Shown one piece after another: positions 1-5,767 of a stretch of 6,541 nt of DNA. Source of the stretch: an uncultured Methanomassiliicoccales archaeon (lineage in GTDB: Archaea; Thermoplasmatota; Thermoplasmata; Methanomassiliicoccales; Methanomethylophilaceae); the NCBI GenBank assembly GCA_934234005.1, contig CAKQHC010000083.1, forward strand, positions 1 to 6,541. The letters run 5' to 3'. A model generated the notes under the pieces. That model saw only the letters and a list, made by a program, of their open reading frames with translations, was not told the DNA's origin and searched no databases. Each line of letters begins with the position of its first letter. Within the stretch, counting starts at the first letter, position 1. A program made the translations under genes and the position numbers.

Positions 1-607
1 ATGCGATACAGTTGGCAATACACGTATCCCCGGACACTCTCTCCACAAGACGGGAATTGTCTGTCGAAACATCGGTTTCCAACAGTTTTTCGATTCCACG
101 GTGAGTATAACCCAAACTAGGATTCAATTCTATTACGGATTCTCCCGCCACACTGAATCTGAAATGGCCCGGTTCGATTATACCTGCGTGTACAGGCCCC
201 ACAGGCATTTCGAATATCCCATCGCCGTTCGTTGCATTGTGTTTTAGAGGCACCCTTATTTCCGTAGTTTTATCGTATGGTTCTTTTTGAAGCGGATGGC
301 CGCTTCCCTTACGCCTATATACAATAGGGTCGCAGTCGTTGTAAAACGATATGTTACTCATTTCGTTCATCAGACGCTGATACGGAAGGGCGTAAGGGAA
401 TATATCGGATATGTCGGAAGCATAACCTTCGTGTTCGGAAAAAATTCTGACAACGTCATCGCCTTTTCTCAATACGGCATTCACGGTTCCCGATGTTGAT
501 TCAGAGGGTTCTTCGGCAAAAAATGTCATCAAACGATATCCCTTGGATGCATATTGCGAACATTGTTCCGCAAAATCATGTTTGTATGCCGATAATTCCG
601 TTATCAC
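1..607 (-). CDS. hyfG: Group 4 hydrogenase-type large subunit (HyfG/HycE, NuoC-NuoD fusion-like), partial, NiFe motif replaced
   Basis: The reading frame is open from a GTG at 607 to the left edge (202 complete codons), so the C-terminus is missing. Residues 1-115 or so are a short NuoC/HycE-N-like domain (weakly conserved). From about residue 125 the NuoD-like part begins, with MPVGPVHAGIIEPGHFRF at 134-151 and GYTHRGIEKL near 167-176, which are typical of HycE/HyfG. In [NiFe] hydrogenases the next conserved block is RxCGxCxxxH, which supplies two cysteine ligands of the metal. Here residues 190-199 read RVSGDTCIAN: Ser192 and Thr195 replace the cysteines and Asn199 the histidine. Cys196 and Cys200 lie near but out of register. 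The family role is the catalytic subunit facing the cytoplasm at the foot of the peripheral arm. I infer a non-hydrogenase, Ehr-like or complex I-like role. The GTG directly follows the hyfF stop codon and has a strong ribosome site 6 bases upstream. The second cysteine motif (DPCxxC) would lie off the window. Confidence 0.88.
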   Translation of the reverse strand, partial: MITELSAYKHDFAEQCSQYASKGYRLMTFFAEEPSESTSGTVNAVLRKGDDVVRIFSEHEGYASDISDIFPYALPYQRLMNEMSNISFYNDCDPIVYRRKGSGHPLQKEPYDKTTEIRVPLKHNATNGDGIFEMPVGPVHAGIIEPGHFRFSVAGESVIELNPSLGYTHRGIEKLLETDVSTDNSRLVERVSGDTCIANCIA

Positions 608-2065
608 TTAAAACACCTCCAAAACAGAAACTGCATTATTCAGCCAATTTTGAACTGTTTCCGGCATAAACAGTCCGGCAATCAACGTACATACAAGAAG
701 GAACACAATCGGAACATATCTGCAATACGAATGATGGGGATTGATATTTCTGTCCGTATCGCCGGAAAGCATTGGAAATACATGTCTGACAAAACCTGCA
801 AACACTACAGAAAGAAGTACTATCATCAAACCCGCTGCCCAGTACATTCCCGAATCCAAAGAGGATGATATCAGACTCAGTTCTCCTATGAATACGGCAA
901 AAGGCGGAGCGCCCACTATTGCCAGTGTACCTGCTGCCATCAAAAATGATGTAAGCGGCATTTTCTTGGAAACTCCATGTATTTCGTCCATCGTACGGGT
1001 TCCGTAAGATTGTATGATATTGCCTGCGGAAAAGAACAAAATCGGTTTGGTTACAGAATGGGCAACCATCTGAATTATAGCCGCAGAAATTGCCAACGGA
1101 GTACCGATTCCAAAGCCTATTGCTATCAGACCCATATTCTCTATAGACGAATATGCGAGCATTCTTTTCAGATCCTTTGAGGTTATTATGAAAAATGCTG
1201 CGGCAAAAAGAGATATGAATCCGAATATTAACAGCATCGTGGATGCAAATCCTGGAATGGCAATCTCGGACACGGCATAAAATCTCAATATTCCGTACAA
1301 TGCGCAATTCAACAGAACTGCGGAGAGCAATCCGCTTACAGGACTAGGTGCCTGGCTGTGGGCATCCGGAAGCCATGAATGCAACGGGGCAAATCCCACT
1401 TTCGTTCCGAATCCGATGATAATCAGAGTCATGGCCATCTTCATCATAGTGGGATCCAGAGAATCGGCTACGGCCATAAGAGCGGGCCAATCAAAGGCAG
1501 AATCGGAATCTATGTATCCGAGGCCTGCTGCGTAAACCAAAGTCATTCCTGCCAAAGCCAATGTGATTCCGACGGAACACAGGATTATGTATTTCCATGA
1601 TGCTTCCGTAGCCTCGTCGCTGTGATAGAAGCCGACCAAAAACGTGGAAACAATCGTAGTTGCACCGATACCGATCCACACTATGGCCATGGAACGCACC
1701 GTGAACGTAAGTATCATTATACTTACAAATGCTGCAATCAAAAGATAGTATGTGCCGTGCTCTCTGTTCTCTATCTTCCCTTCTTCAAGTTCCAGTCCGA
1801 TATATGCCCTGGAATAGAAAGATGCTGCGCATCCGATTATGGCCACCAGCATCATGAATACCGACGAAAGCGAATCTACATAGAACGCACCTTCGTCCAC
1901 GGTTTCCCCGCCGAGAATGGGATAACAGAATATTCCGCACAGAACTGCCAAAATTGCCATACATACAGGTATGACGGTGCTTACCTCCTTCCTGTTCCTC
2001 AAAAACCATCCGCAGATTACGGATACGGCCATAACGGCCATCATAGACAGAAGAACCGAATTCAT
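608..2065 (-). CDS. hyfF: Hydrogenase-4 subunit F-like antiporter-type membrane protein
   Basis: A 485-residue, almost wholly hydrophobic protein of the NuoL/M/N proton-translocating family, closest in its motifs to HyfF. Diagnostic blocks are WKYIILCSVGI (157-167), the TM7 segment GFGTKVGFAPLHSWLPDAHS (218-237, with Lys222 and His229), QAPSPVSGLL (238-247), the RMLAYSSIENMGL block (301-313), AHSVTKP (335-341, with His336 and Lys340) and a TM12-type Glu395 in FIGELS. The length fits HyfF (usually about 480-530). By family, it is one of the ion-pumping modules of the membrane arm. One oddity: the TM5 block reads WIGIGATT (130-137), where relatives have a glutamate in place of Gly134 (pattern W-x-x-I/L-E-x-T-T). 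This Glu is a key acid of the half-channel in complex I homologues. The start overlaps the hyfE stop by 4 bases (ATGA) and follows a strong ribosome site. HyfD, NuoM and NuoN are the alternative assignments; the N-C-A-L-Y-G-I-L-R stretch after TM7 favours HyfF. Confidence 0.9.
   Translation of the reverse strand: MNSVLLSMMAVMAVSVICGWFLRNRKEVSTVIPVCMAILAVLCGIFCYPILGGETVDEGAFYVDSLSSVFMMLVAIIGCAASFYSRAYIGLELEEGKIENREHGTYYLLIAAFVSIMILTFTVRSMAIVWIGIGATTIVSTFLVGFYHSDEATEASWKYIILCSVGITLALAGMTLVYAAGLGYIDSDSAFDWPALMAVADSLDPTMMKMAMTLIIIGFGTKVGFAPLHSWLPDAHSQAPSPVSGLLSAVLLNCALYGILRFYAVSEIAIPGFASTMLLIFGFISLFAAAFFIITSKDLKRMLAYSSIENMGLIAIGFGIGTPLAISAAIIQMVAHSVTKPILFFSAGNIIQSYGTRTMDEIHGVSKKMPLTSFLMAAGTLAIVGAPPFAVFIGELSLISSSLDSGMYWAAGLMIVLLSVVFAGFVRHVFPMLSGDTDRNINPHHSYCRYVPIVFLLVCTLIAGLFMPETVQNWLNNAVSVLEVF
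614..620 (-). promoter_or_regulatory. Shine-Dalgarno site of hyfG
   Basis: The minus strand reads GGAGGTG, then six bases, then GTG. It lies within the last codons of hyfF (Glu-Val-Phe-stop) and decides the GTG at 607 as the start of hyfG over later in-frame ATG codons, the first of which is at about residue 27. Confidence 0.8.
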
Positions 2066-2718
2066 TCTTTCAACCTCCTCAGGAAAGACGTATCGACGGA
2101 ATTGAAGGATTTGTTTATCCTATTCGCAAATATACCGATAAGTATCAGCGAAACAATGACATCGAAGAATGCCCCGAGTTCCACTATCAGCGGCATTCCG
2201 TGCGATAGGGCCAATGCTCCCAGGAACAATCCGTTTTCAATCATCAGCAAACCGATAGTTTCGGTTATCGCTTTCTTCCTTGTGCACATAGTCAAAAGAC
2301 CGATAAGAATAATTGACATCGACAACGCCAAACAATTGCGTTCGACACTGCCGAACGAAACCAGAAGAGGCTCCGTTATGTAATATGAAATTATCATCAT
2401 GGTGGCCGAGAGCAATAAGGAGCCGGGTATGCCTATATTAAGTTCCAATTCTTTTCCGACGTTGATTTTGCTCATGATATAGTTCATCATTTTCGGCATT
2501 ACCAGTACTTTGATCAGCAATGTCAGTCCGCACATGATGTAGATGTGCGGCGTATCATATGCGTATGCCACAATTCCGGCAAGAATCGCCAAAAACAGAG
2601 ATTGCATGGTAAACATGGTAATCAAAGGCTTCATCCTCGTACTGGCGATAGCCATTATAGACATCAGTAACATCAAAACCGCAAACAAATCTATCAAATT
2701 GGCAGTAATTGCATCCAT
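2062..2718 (-). CDS. hyfE: Hydrogenase-4 subunit E-like (NuoK-related) membrane protein
   Basis: A 218-residue protein with about six to seven hydrophobic segments and a charged C-terminal tail (FLRRLKE). The second half carries the HyfE signature: RKKAITETIGLLMIENG (147-163) followed by LPLIVELGAFFDVIV-like sequence, here MPLIVELGAFFDVIV at 175-189. Glu161 in the membrane matches the conserved glutamate of the NuoK-like fold; Glu180 and Asp186 lie in the next segment. The length fits HyfE (about 210-220). By family, it sits between the NuoH-like and antiporter-like subunits and helps relay protons along the membrane arm. It starts 9 bases after the hyfC stop. The sequence TGAGGGATTAAAATG shows that the upstream stop codon is part of its ribosome site. 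No hyfD gene lies between hyfC and hyfE, unlike the E. coli hyf order. The assignment is firm from motif and context. Confidence 0.9.
   Translation of the reverse strand: MDAITANLIDLFAVLMLLMSIMAIASTRMKPLITMFTMQSLFLAILAGIVAYAYDTPHIYIMCGLTLLIKVLVMPKMMNYIMSKINVGKELELNIGIPGSLLLSATMMIISYYITEPLLVSFGSVERNCLALSMSIILIGLLTMCTRKKAITETIGLLMIENGLFLGALALSHGMPLIVELGAFFDVIVSLILIGIFANRINKSFNSVDTSFLRRLKE
2073..2080 (-). promoter_or_regulatory. Shine-Dalgarno site of hyfF
   Basis: The minus strand reads GAGGAGGT 7 bases before the ATG of hyfF, inside the final codons of hyfE. It supports the start at 2065 with a 4-base gene overlap and suggests translational coupling. Confidence 0.75.
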
Positions 2719-2727
2719 TTTAATCCC

Positions 2728-3672
2728 TCACAGAATGTACAATGCGATCATTGCCAACAACGATAACGCAAATGATACGGTCAACAGATTGGGTGCTTTG
2801 AAAAGTCTTGATTTGCATAATGCAGACTCAATTGCCGATAACAGAAATGCAACAAGGACCATTTTTACGATAACGACTGCCAATCCGATGATTAAATCCT
2901 CGGCACCTAATGTCGTCGATATGCCCCATGGGAAAAACATGGAACTTATCAATGCCATGAAAACAGTCAATCTGAGCATTGAGGAGAATTCCATAAATGC
3001 CAATCCGCGTCCTGAGTATTCCAACAGCATGGCTTCATGAATCATTGTCAATTCCAAATGGGTCGTAGGGTTGTCGAACGGTATTCTCGAATTCTCGGCC
3101 AACATAGTGATTATAAACGATACGCCGGCAAGAATCAGAGACGGCCCTACAGCCGTAAATCCCAATGTTGTTATGACCTCGGATATTTCTCCCATGTCTG
3201 TTCCGCTTCCGGTTAAAACGGCCAAAGTTGCTATCGAAAGAAGAAGAGCAGGTTCGACCAGAACGGAAAACATCATTTCTCTGCTGCTTCCCATTCCGCC
3301 GAATGTCGACCCTCCCTCCAAACCTCCGAGAACCATTGCGAATCTGAACATCGTCATGAGGTATACGGCAGCTATAAGCCCACCTACGGGTGCCAAGATC
3401 CCAGTGTAGAAGAACGGAACCATCATTGCCAAACCCAGCATGGATACCATACAGACATACGGCACCGCACGGAACAGCCATGAACAGTTGCGGGAAGTAA
3501 CCGAATCCTTTCTGAGCAACTTGGCCAAATCTCTGTATGGCTGAATGATGCTAGCCCCTATGCGGCCTTGCATCAAGGCTTTGAATTTGGAAACTATTCC
3601 CGACATGAGCGGGGCTATCGCAACAATCAGGACAAACTGCAAAATCACTACAACCGTTTCTGCGCAGATCAT
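2728..3672 (-). CDS. hyfC: Hydrogenase-4 subunit C-like (NuoH-related) membrane protein
   Basis: A 314-residue protein of the NuoH/HycD/HyfC family. The first transmembrane segment is followed by the family block APLMSGIVSKFKALMQGRIG (20-39) and QPYRDLAKLLRKDSV (44-58), which lie at the cytoplasmic interface with the hydrogenase-like subunits. The second signature is ENSRIPFDNPTTHLELTMIH (193-212), continued by EAMLLEYSGRGLA; it includes Glu193, Asp200, Glu207, Glu213 and Glu218, the acidic run that starts the proton path in relatives. The length is normal (HyfC and HycD are about 305-320). By family, it joins the peripheral arm to the membrane arm and transmits the redox-driven change. The ATG overlaps the hyfB stop as ATGA, with GGTGAG about 7 bases upstream. 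All acids expected in the family seem kept, in contrast to changes in HyfF and HyfG. Confidence 0.93.
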   Translation of the reverse strand: MICAETVVVILQFVLIVAIAPLMSGIVSKFKALMQGRIGASIIQPYRDLAKLLRKDSVTSRNCSWLFRAVPYVCMVSMLGLAMMVPFFYTGILAPVGGLIAAVYLMTMFRFAMVLGGLEGGSTFGGMGSSREMMFSVLVEPALLLSIATLAVLTGSGTDMGEISEVITTLGFTAVGPSLILAGVSFIITMLAENSRIPFDNPTTHLELTMIHEAMLLEYSGRGLAFMEFSSMLRLTVFMALISSMFFPWGISTTLGAEDLIIGLAVVIVKMVLVAFLLSAIESALCKSRLFKAPNLLTVSFALSLLAMIALYIL

Positions 3673-5609
3673 AACAGTCTCACCGCCAGAAGAGCCGCTA
3701 CAAGCGTTATAAGAATGTATGCTAAGTAAGACTGGATATTACCGGTTTGAATGCGCGAAACCTGCCTGGATACAAATTCCATTGCCTTTCCGATCGGTTC
3801 GTAAATGAATCTCACAAACGGTTCCTTGAACCTTGTCCTGAAATATCCTCCCTCAATATGGGATTCGTCGCCGTAAAACGGATGGAACACCCTTACGATA
3901 GGTTGTGAAAATCCTTCCGACGAATATTGCATCTTCTCGTCCAGGTACCCTCCGCAACCCCATGTTTCGGTAATTTCACGCTTATGCTTGAACAAACGAG
4001 TTACCGCGAACAAAACTACTGCGATTCCGGCGATCATCAATGCTAGTGTAAGAGGTTGCATGTTGCCGGACAGACTGTTTCTGTATGCGGGATCCAAAGC
4101 CGTAATCGACGAAACCGCCTCTGCGATTCCGTCCATAATGTATGATGCGAACACTCCCATCAAAATACACGAAACCGCAAGAAACACAAGCGGCATTATA
4201 GATCCTTTTCTGATTTTCTTCGGAGATGCCGCGCCCCGGGATCTGGGGCGTCCGAGGAATATAAAGCCGTATAATCTGGCGTACGCCGTTGCGACAATCA
4301 TTCCCGATACTCCCATAAGGGCGATGAGCAACGGCATCAATATTCTTAATTCGGATGTTACCGCATCGCTTCCCATCAATGCCTGCAGCATAATCCATTC
4401 GCTGACGAATCCGTTGGTGGGCGGAATTGCGGATAAGGACGCTATGCCTATGAATGCAACCACAGACAGAGTCGGTAGCACACATGCAAGTCCTCCGTAT
4501 TTGCCCATCTTATGCTCTCCGGTAACATCCTCTATCGAGTCAACGCTTAGCAGCATCAACGACTTGAACACAGAGTGGTTCAGTGTGTGAAGCAATGCCG
4601 CAATAACTGCCAATGTCTGAAGAGGTCCTGTGGTATCGCTGAAAATCATAGATAGCGAGAGAAACATAGTCACGAGCGCCATATTTTCCATCGATGAATA
4701 AGCAAGAATTCTCTTGGGCTCATTCTGAATCATGGCCTCCATAGCACCCCATAAAGCAGTTACGGCACTCAATCCGCATACTGCCGCTGCAACCGGTACA
4801 GTATATTCGCCTATACCTATGTATGAAAAAACGGATTTGAAAAGAACCAATACGGCAACGTTCGAACATACGGTAGTAAGAAGAACCGATGTGTGGGTGG
4901 GCGATTCCGCATACATATCCGGCATCCATGCATGGAACGGCACCGTACCCAATTTGGAACCGAATCCGATAAAGAGCATTATAATCAGTATGCTTGAAAC
5001 AGTAGGTCCCAAAACGGTCGAAAGACCGGTCCACTGGGTGAAATATTCCGTACCCGTTTCAACCCACATATATCCGAACACACACATTATTAAAAGTCCG
5101 CCTATGTGCGTAATGGCAAAGAACAACCATCTCGAAAAATCGTCTTTTCCGTTGTCCGCAAGTATGAATGTGATTAAAGATACGCACTCCCAAGTCAGCA
5201 GAAGGAGAATGACGGTATCGGCAATCATACACAACATGCACGAAAGGAAGAGTCCGCAGACCAATCCGGAATATTTTGGAGTATAATTATGGCCGCTGTG
5301 CGTCATATGTATAATCGTCATAAGGAAAACCGCCGACGATACCGAAACAAATATGGAACTCAACGGATCGACCGAAACGGCATAATCTCCCAAAGCAGAC
5401 GATACGGGCACGGTATACGAAATTCCGTCAAGATATGCCCTGACCGGATAACATGCTATGCCTGCAATACAGGATATCGTGCACAGTATGTTCGATAATT
5501 TTCCAACGTTACCTTTTTTGGATATTCCCGCAAACATACCGACGGCGGCCGGGATGATCAATATCATTAGGTAAGCGATGGCTAGCGCTGACTCATCGAA
5601 TGCGACCAT
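3669..5609 (-). CDS. hyfB: Hydrogenase-4 subunit B-like antiporter-type membrane protein
   Basis: A 646-residue, many-spanning membrane protein of the NuoL/M family. The HyfB/HycC type is shown by IPPTNGFVSEWIML (395-408, with Glu404) and a C-terminal region TWGCGGYLDEKMQYSSEGFS (549-568) that recalls the TWxCGY...RMQYtaxxFxxP tail of HyfB and HycC. Other family residues are Glu141 in LLLLTWECVS (TM5), Lys219 in GFGSKLGTVPFHAWMPD (TM7), KRILAYSSMENM (299-310), and His341, His345 and Lys349 in HTLNHSVFKS. E. coli HyfB is slightly longer (about 670). By family, it is the distal ion-pumping module. Oddities: the segment after TM7 reads AESPTHTSVLLTTVCSN, where relatives have AxPSxVSALMSGVMIK, so Asn250 sits where a TM8 lysine is usual. 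It is the first gene of the operon, with a TATA-like element and ribosome site just upstream. A basic, Arg/Lys-rich loop lies at 454-468. Confidence 0.93.
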   Translation of the reverse strand: MVAFDESALAIAYLMILIIPAAVGMFAGISKKGNVGKLSNILCTISCIAGIACYPVRAYLDGISYTVPVSSALGDYAVSVDPLSSIFVSVSSAVFLMTIIHMTHSGHNYTPKYSGLVCGLFLSCMLCMIADTVILLLLTWECVSLITFILADNGKDDFSRWLFFAITHIGGLLIMCVFGYMWVETGTEYFTQWTGLSTVLGPTVSSILIIMLFIGFGSKLGTVPFHAWMPDMYAESPTHTSVLLTTVCSNVAVLVLFKSVFSYIGIGEYTVPVAAAVCGLSAVTALWGAMEAMIQNEPKRILAYSSMENMALVTMFLSLSMIFSDTTGPLQTLAVIAALLHTLNHSVFKSLMLLSVDSIEDVTGEHKMGKYGGLACVLPTLSVVAFIGIASLSAIPPTNGFVSEWIMLQALMGSDAVTSELRILMPLLIALMGVSGMIVATAYARLYGFIFLGRPRSRGAASPKKIRKGSIMPLVFLAVSCILMGVFASYIMDGIAEAVSSITALDPAYRNSLSGNMQPLTLALMIAGIAVVLFAVTRLFKHKREITETWGCGGYLDEKMQYSSEGFSQPIVRVFHPFYGDESHIEGGYFRTRFKEPFVRFIYEPIGKAMEFVSRQVSRIQTGNIQSYLAYILITLVAALLAVRLL

Positions 5610-5616
5610 CCAAGAA

Positions 5617-5623
5617 CACTTCC
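5617..5623 (-). promoter_or_regulatory. Shine-Dalgarno site of hyfB, inside a short palindrome
   Basis: The minus strand reads GGAAGTG 7 bases before the ATG of hyfB, one base off the GGAGGTG seen before hyfG. It overlaps the perfect 8-base palindrome TTCCGGAA (5620-5627), which could be an operator or chance. Confidence 0.55.
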
Positions 5624-5644
5624 GGAATCCGCGTTAATCAATGC

Positions 5645-5654
5645 ATTAAATAAA
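5645..5654 (-). promoter_or_regulatory. Probable archaeal-type TATA box of the hyf-like operon
   Basis: The minus strand reads TTTATTTAAT, preceded by GCAACA as a possible BRE-like stretch. Its centre is about 41 bases upstream of the hyfB ATG. Transcription starting about 25 bases downstream would begin near 5625, giving a leader of about 16 bases that just includes the ribosome site. This is inference: no start site is known and the organism is not certain to be archaeal. Confidence 0.45.
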
Positions 5655-5748
5655 TGTTGCCAATAGATATGTCTGAAAATGAACAGATTTATCGTTACAG
5701 GTAAATAAAAAGGGTTTTCCCGTTAAAAGGCAAAATACGCAACATTTA
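5651..5748. repeat. Ten-base inverted repeat flanking the intergenic core
   Basis: TAAATGTTGC at 5651-5660 and its exact reverse complement GCAACATTTA at 5739-5748 lie 78 bases apart. One copy overlaps the TATA-like element of hyfB, the other overlaps the hairpin after the aconitase gene. It may be a repeated regulator site or chance in A+T-rich DNA. Confidence 0.3.
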
Positions 5749-5753
5749 ACGGG
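5703..5753 (-). terminator. Probable terminator of the aconitase gene
   Basis: It begins 15 bases after the aconitase stop. The minus strand has a perfect 9-base inverted repeat, CCCGTTAAA (5753-5745) and TTTAACGGG (5727-5719), with a 17-base loop. Then a smaller GGG-AAAA-CCC hairpin (5721-5712) is followed directly by TTTTTATTT (5711-5703). The two hairpins share the GGG at 5719-5721 and exclude each other. The T-rich run alone could end transcription in an archaeon, and the small hairpin plus T run also resembles an intrinsic terminator. The larger repeat may instead be a protein-binding site for the downstream operon. Confidence 0.5.
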
Positions 5754-5767
5754 TTGTGTAATTCCGG

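Noticed and set aside
287..499. A 70-codon plus-strand open frame near the left end
   Set aside because: It lies opposite hyfG, whose continuous frame and conserved motifs explain the region.
1622..2383. A 253-codon open frame on the plus strand across the hyfE/hyfF junction
   Set aside because: It lies antisense to two clear membrane protein genes, has a composition rich in His, Cys, Arg and Tyr with no recognisable domain, and arises from codon bias of the true genes.
4232..4250. G+C-rich hairpin CGCCCC-7-GGGGCG
   Set aside because: It lies inside hyfB, encoding part of a basic loop (Arg-Pro-Arg-Ser-Arg-Gly); only 6 paired bases and no T run, so most likely incidental.
3988..4590. A 200-codon plus-strand open frame opposite hyfB
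   Set aside because: Shadow of hyfB; no recognisable motif and no convincing reason to prefer it over the conserved gene.
5630..5663. Possible bacterial promoter with TTGGCA as -35 on the minus strand
   Set aside because: No acceptable -10 box lies at 16-18 bases; the hexamer at 17 bases is TGATTA. The TATA-like element explains the region better.
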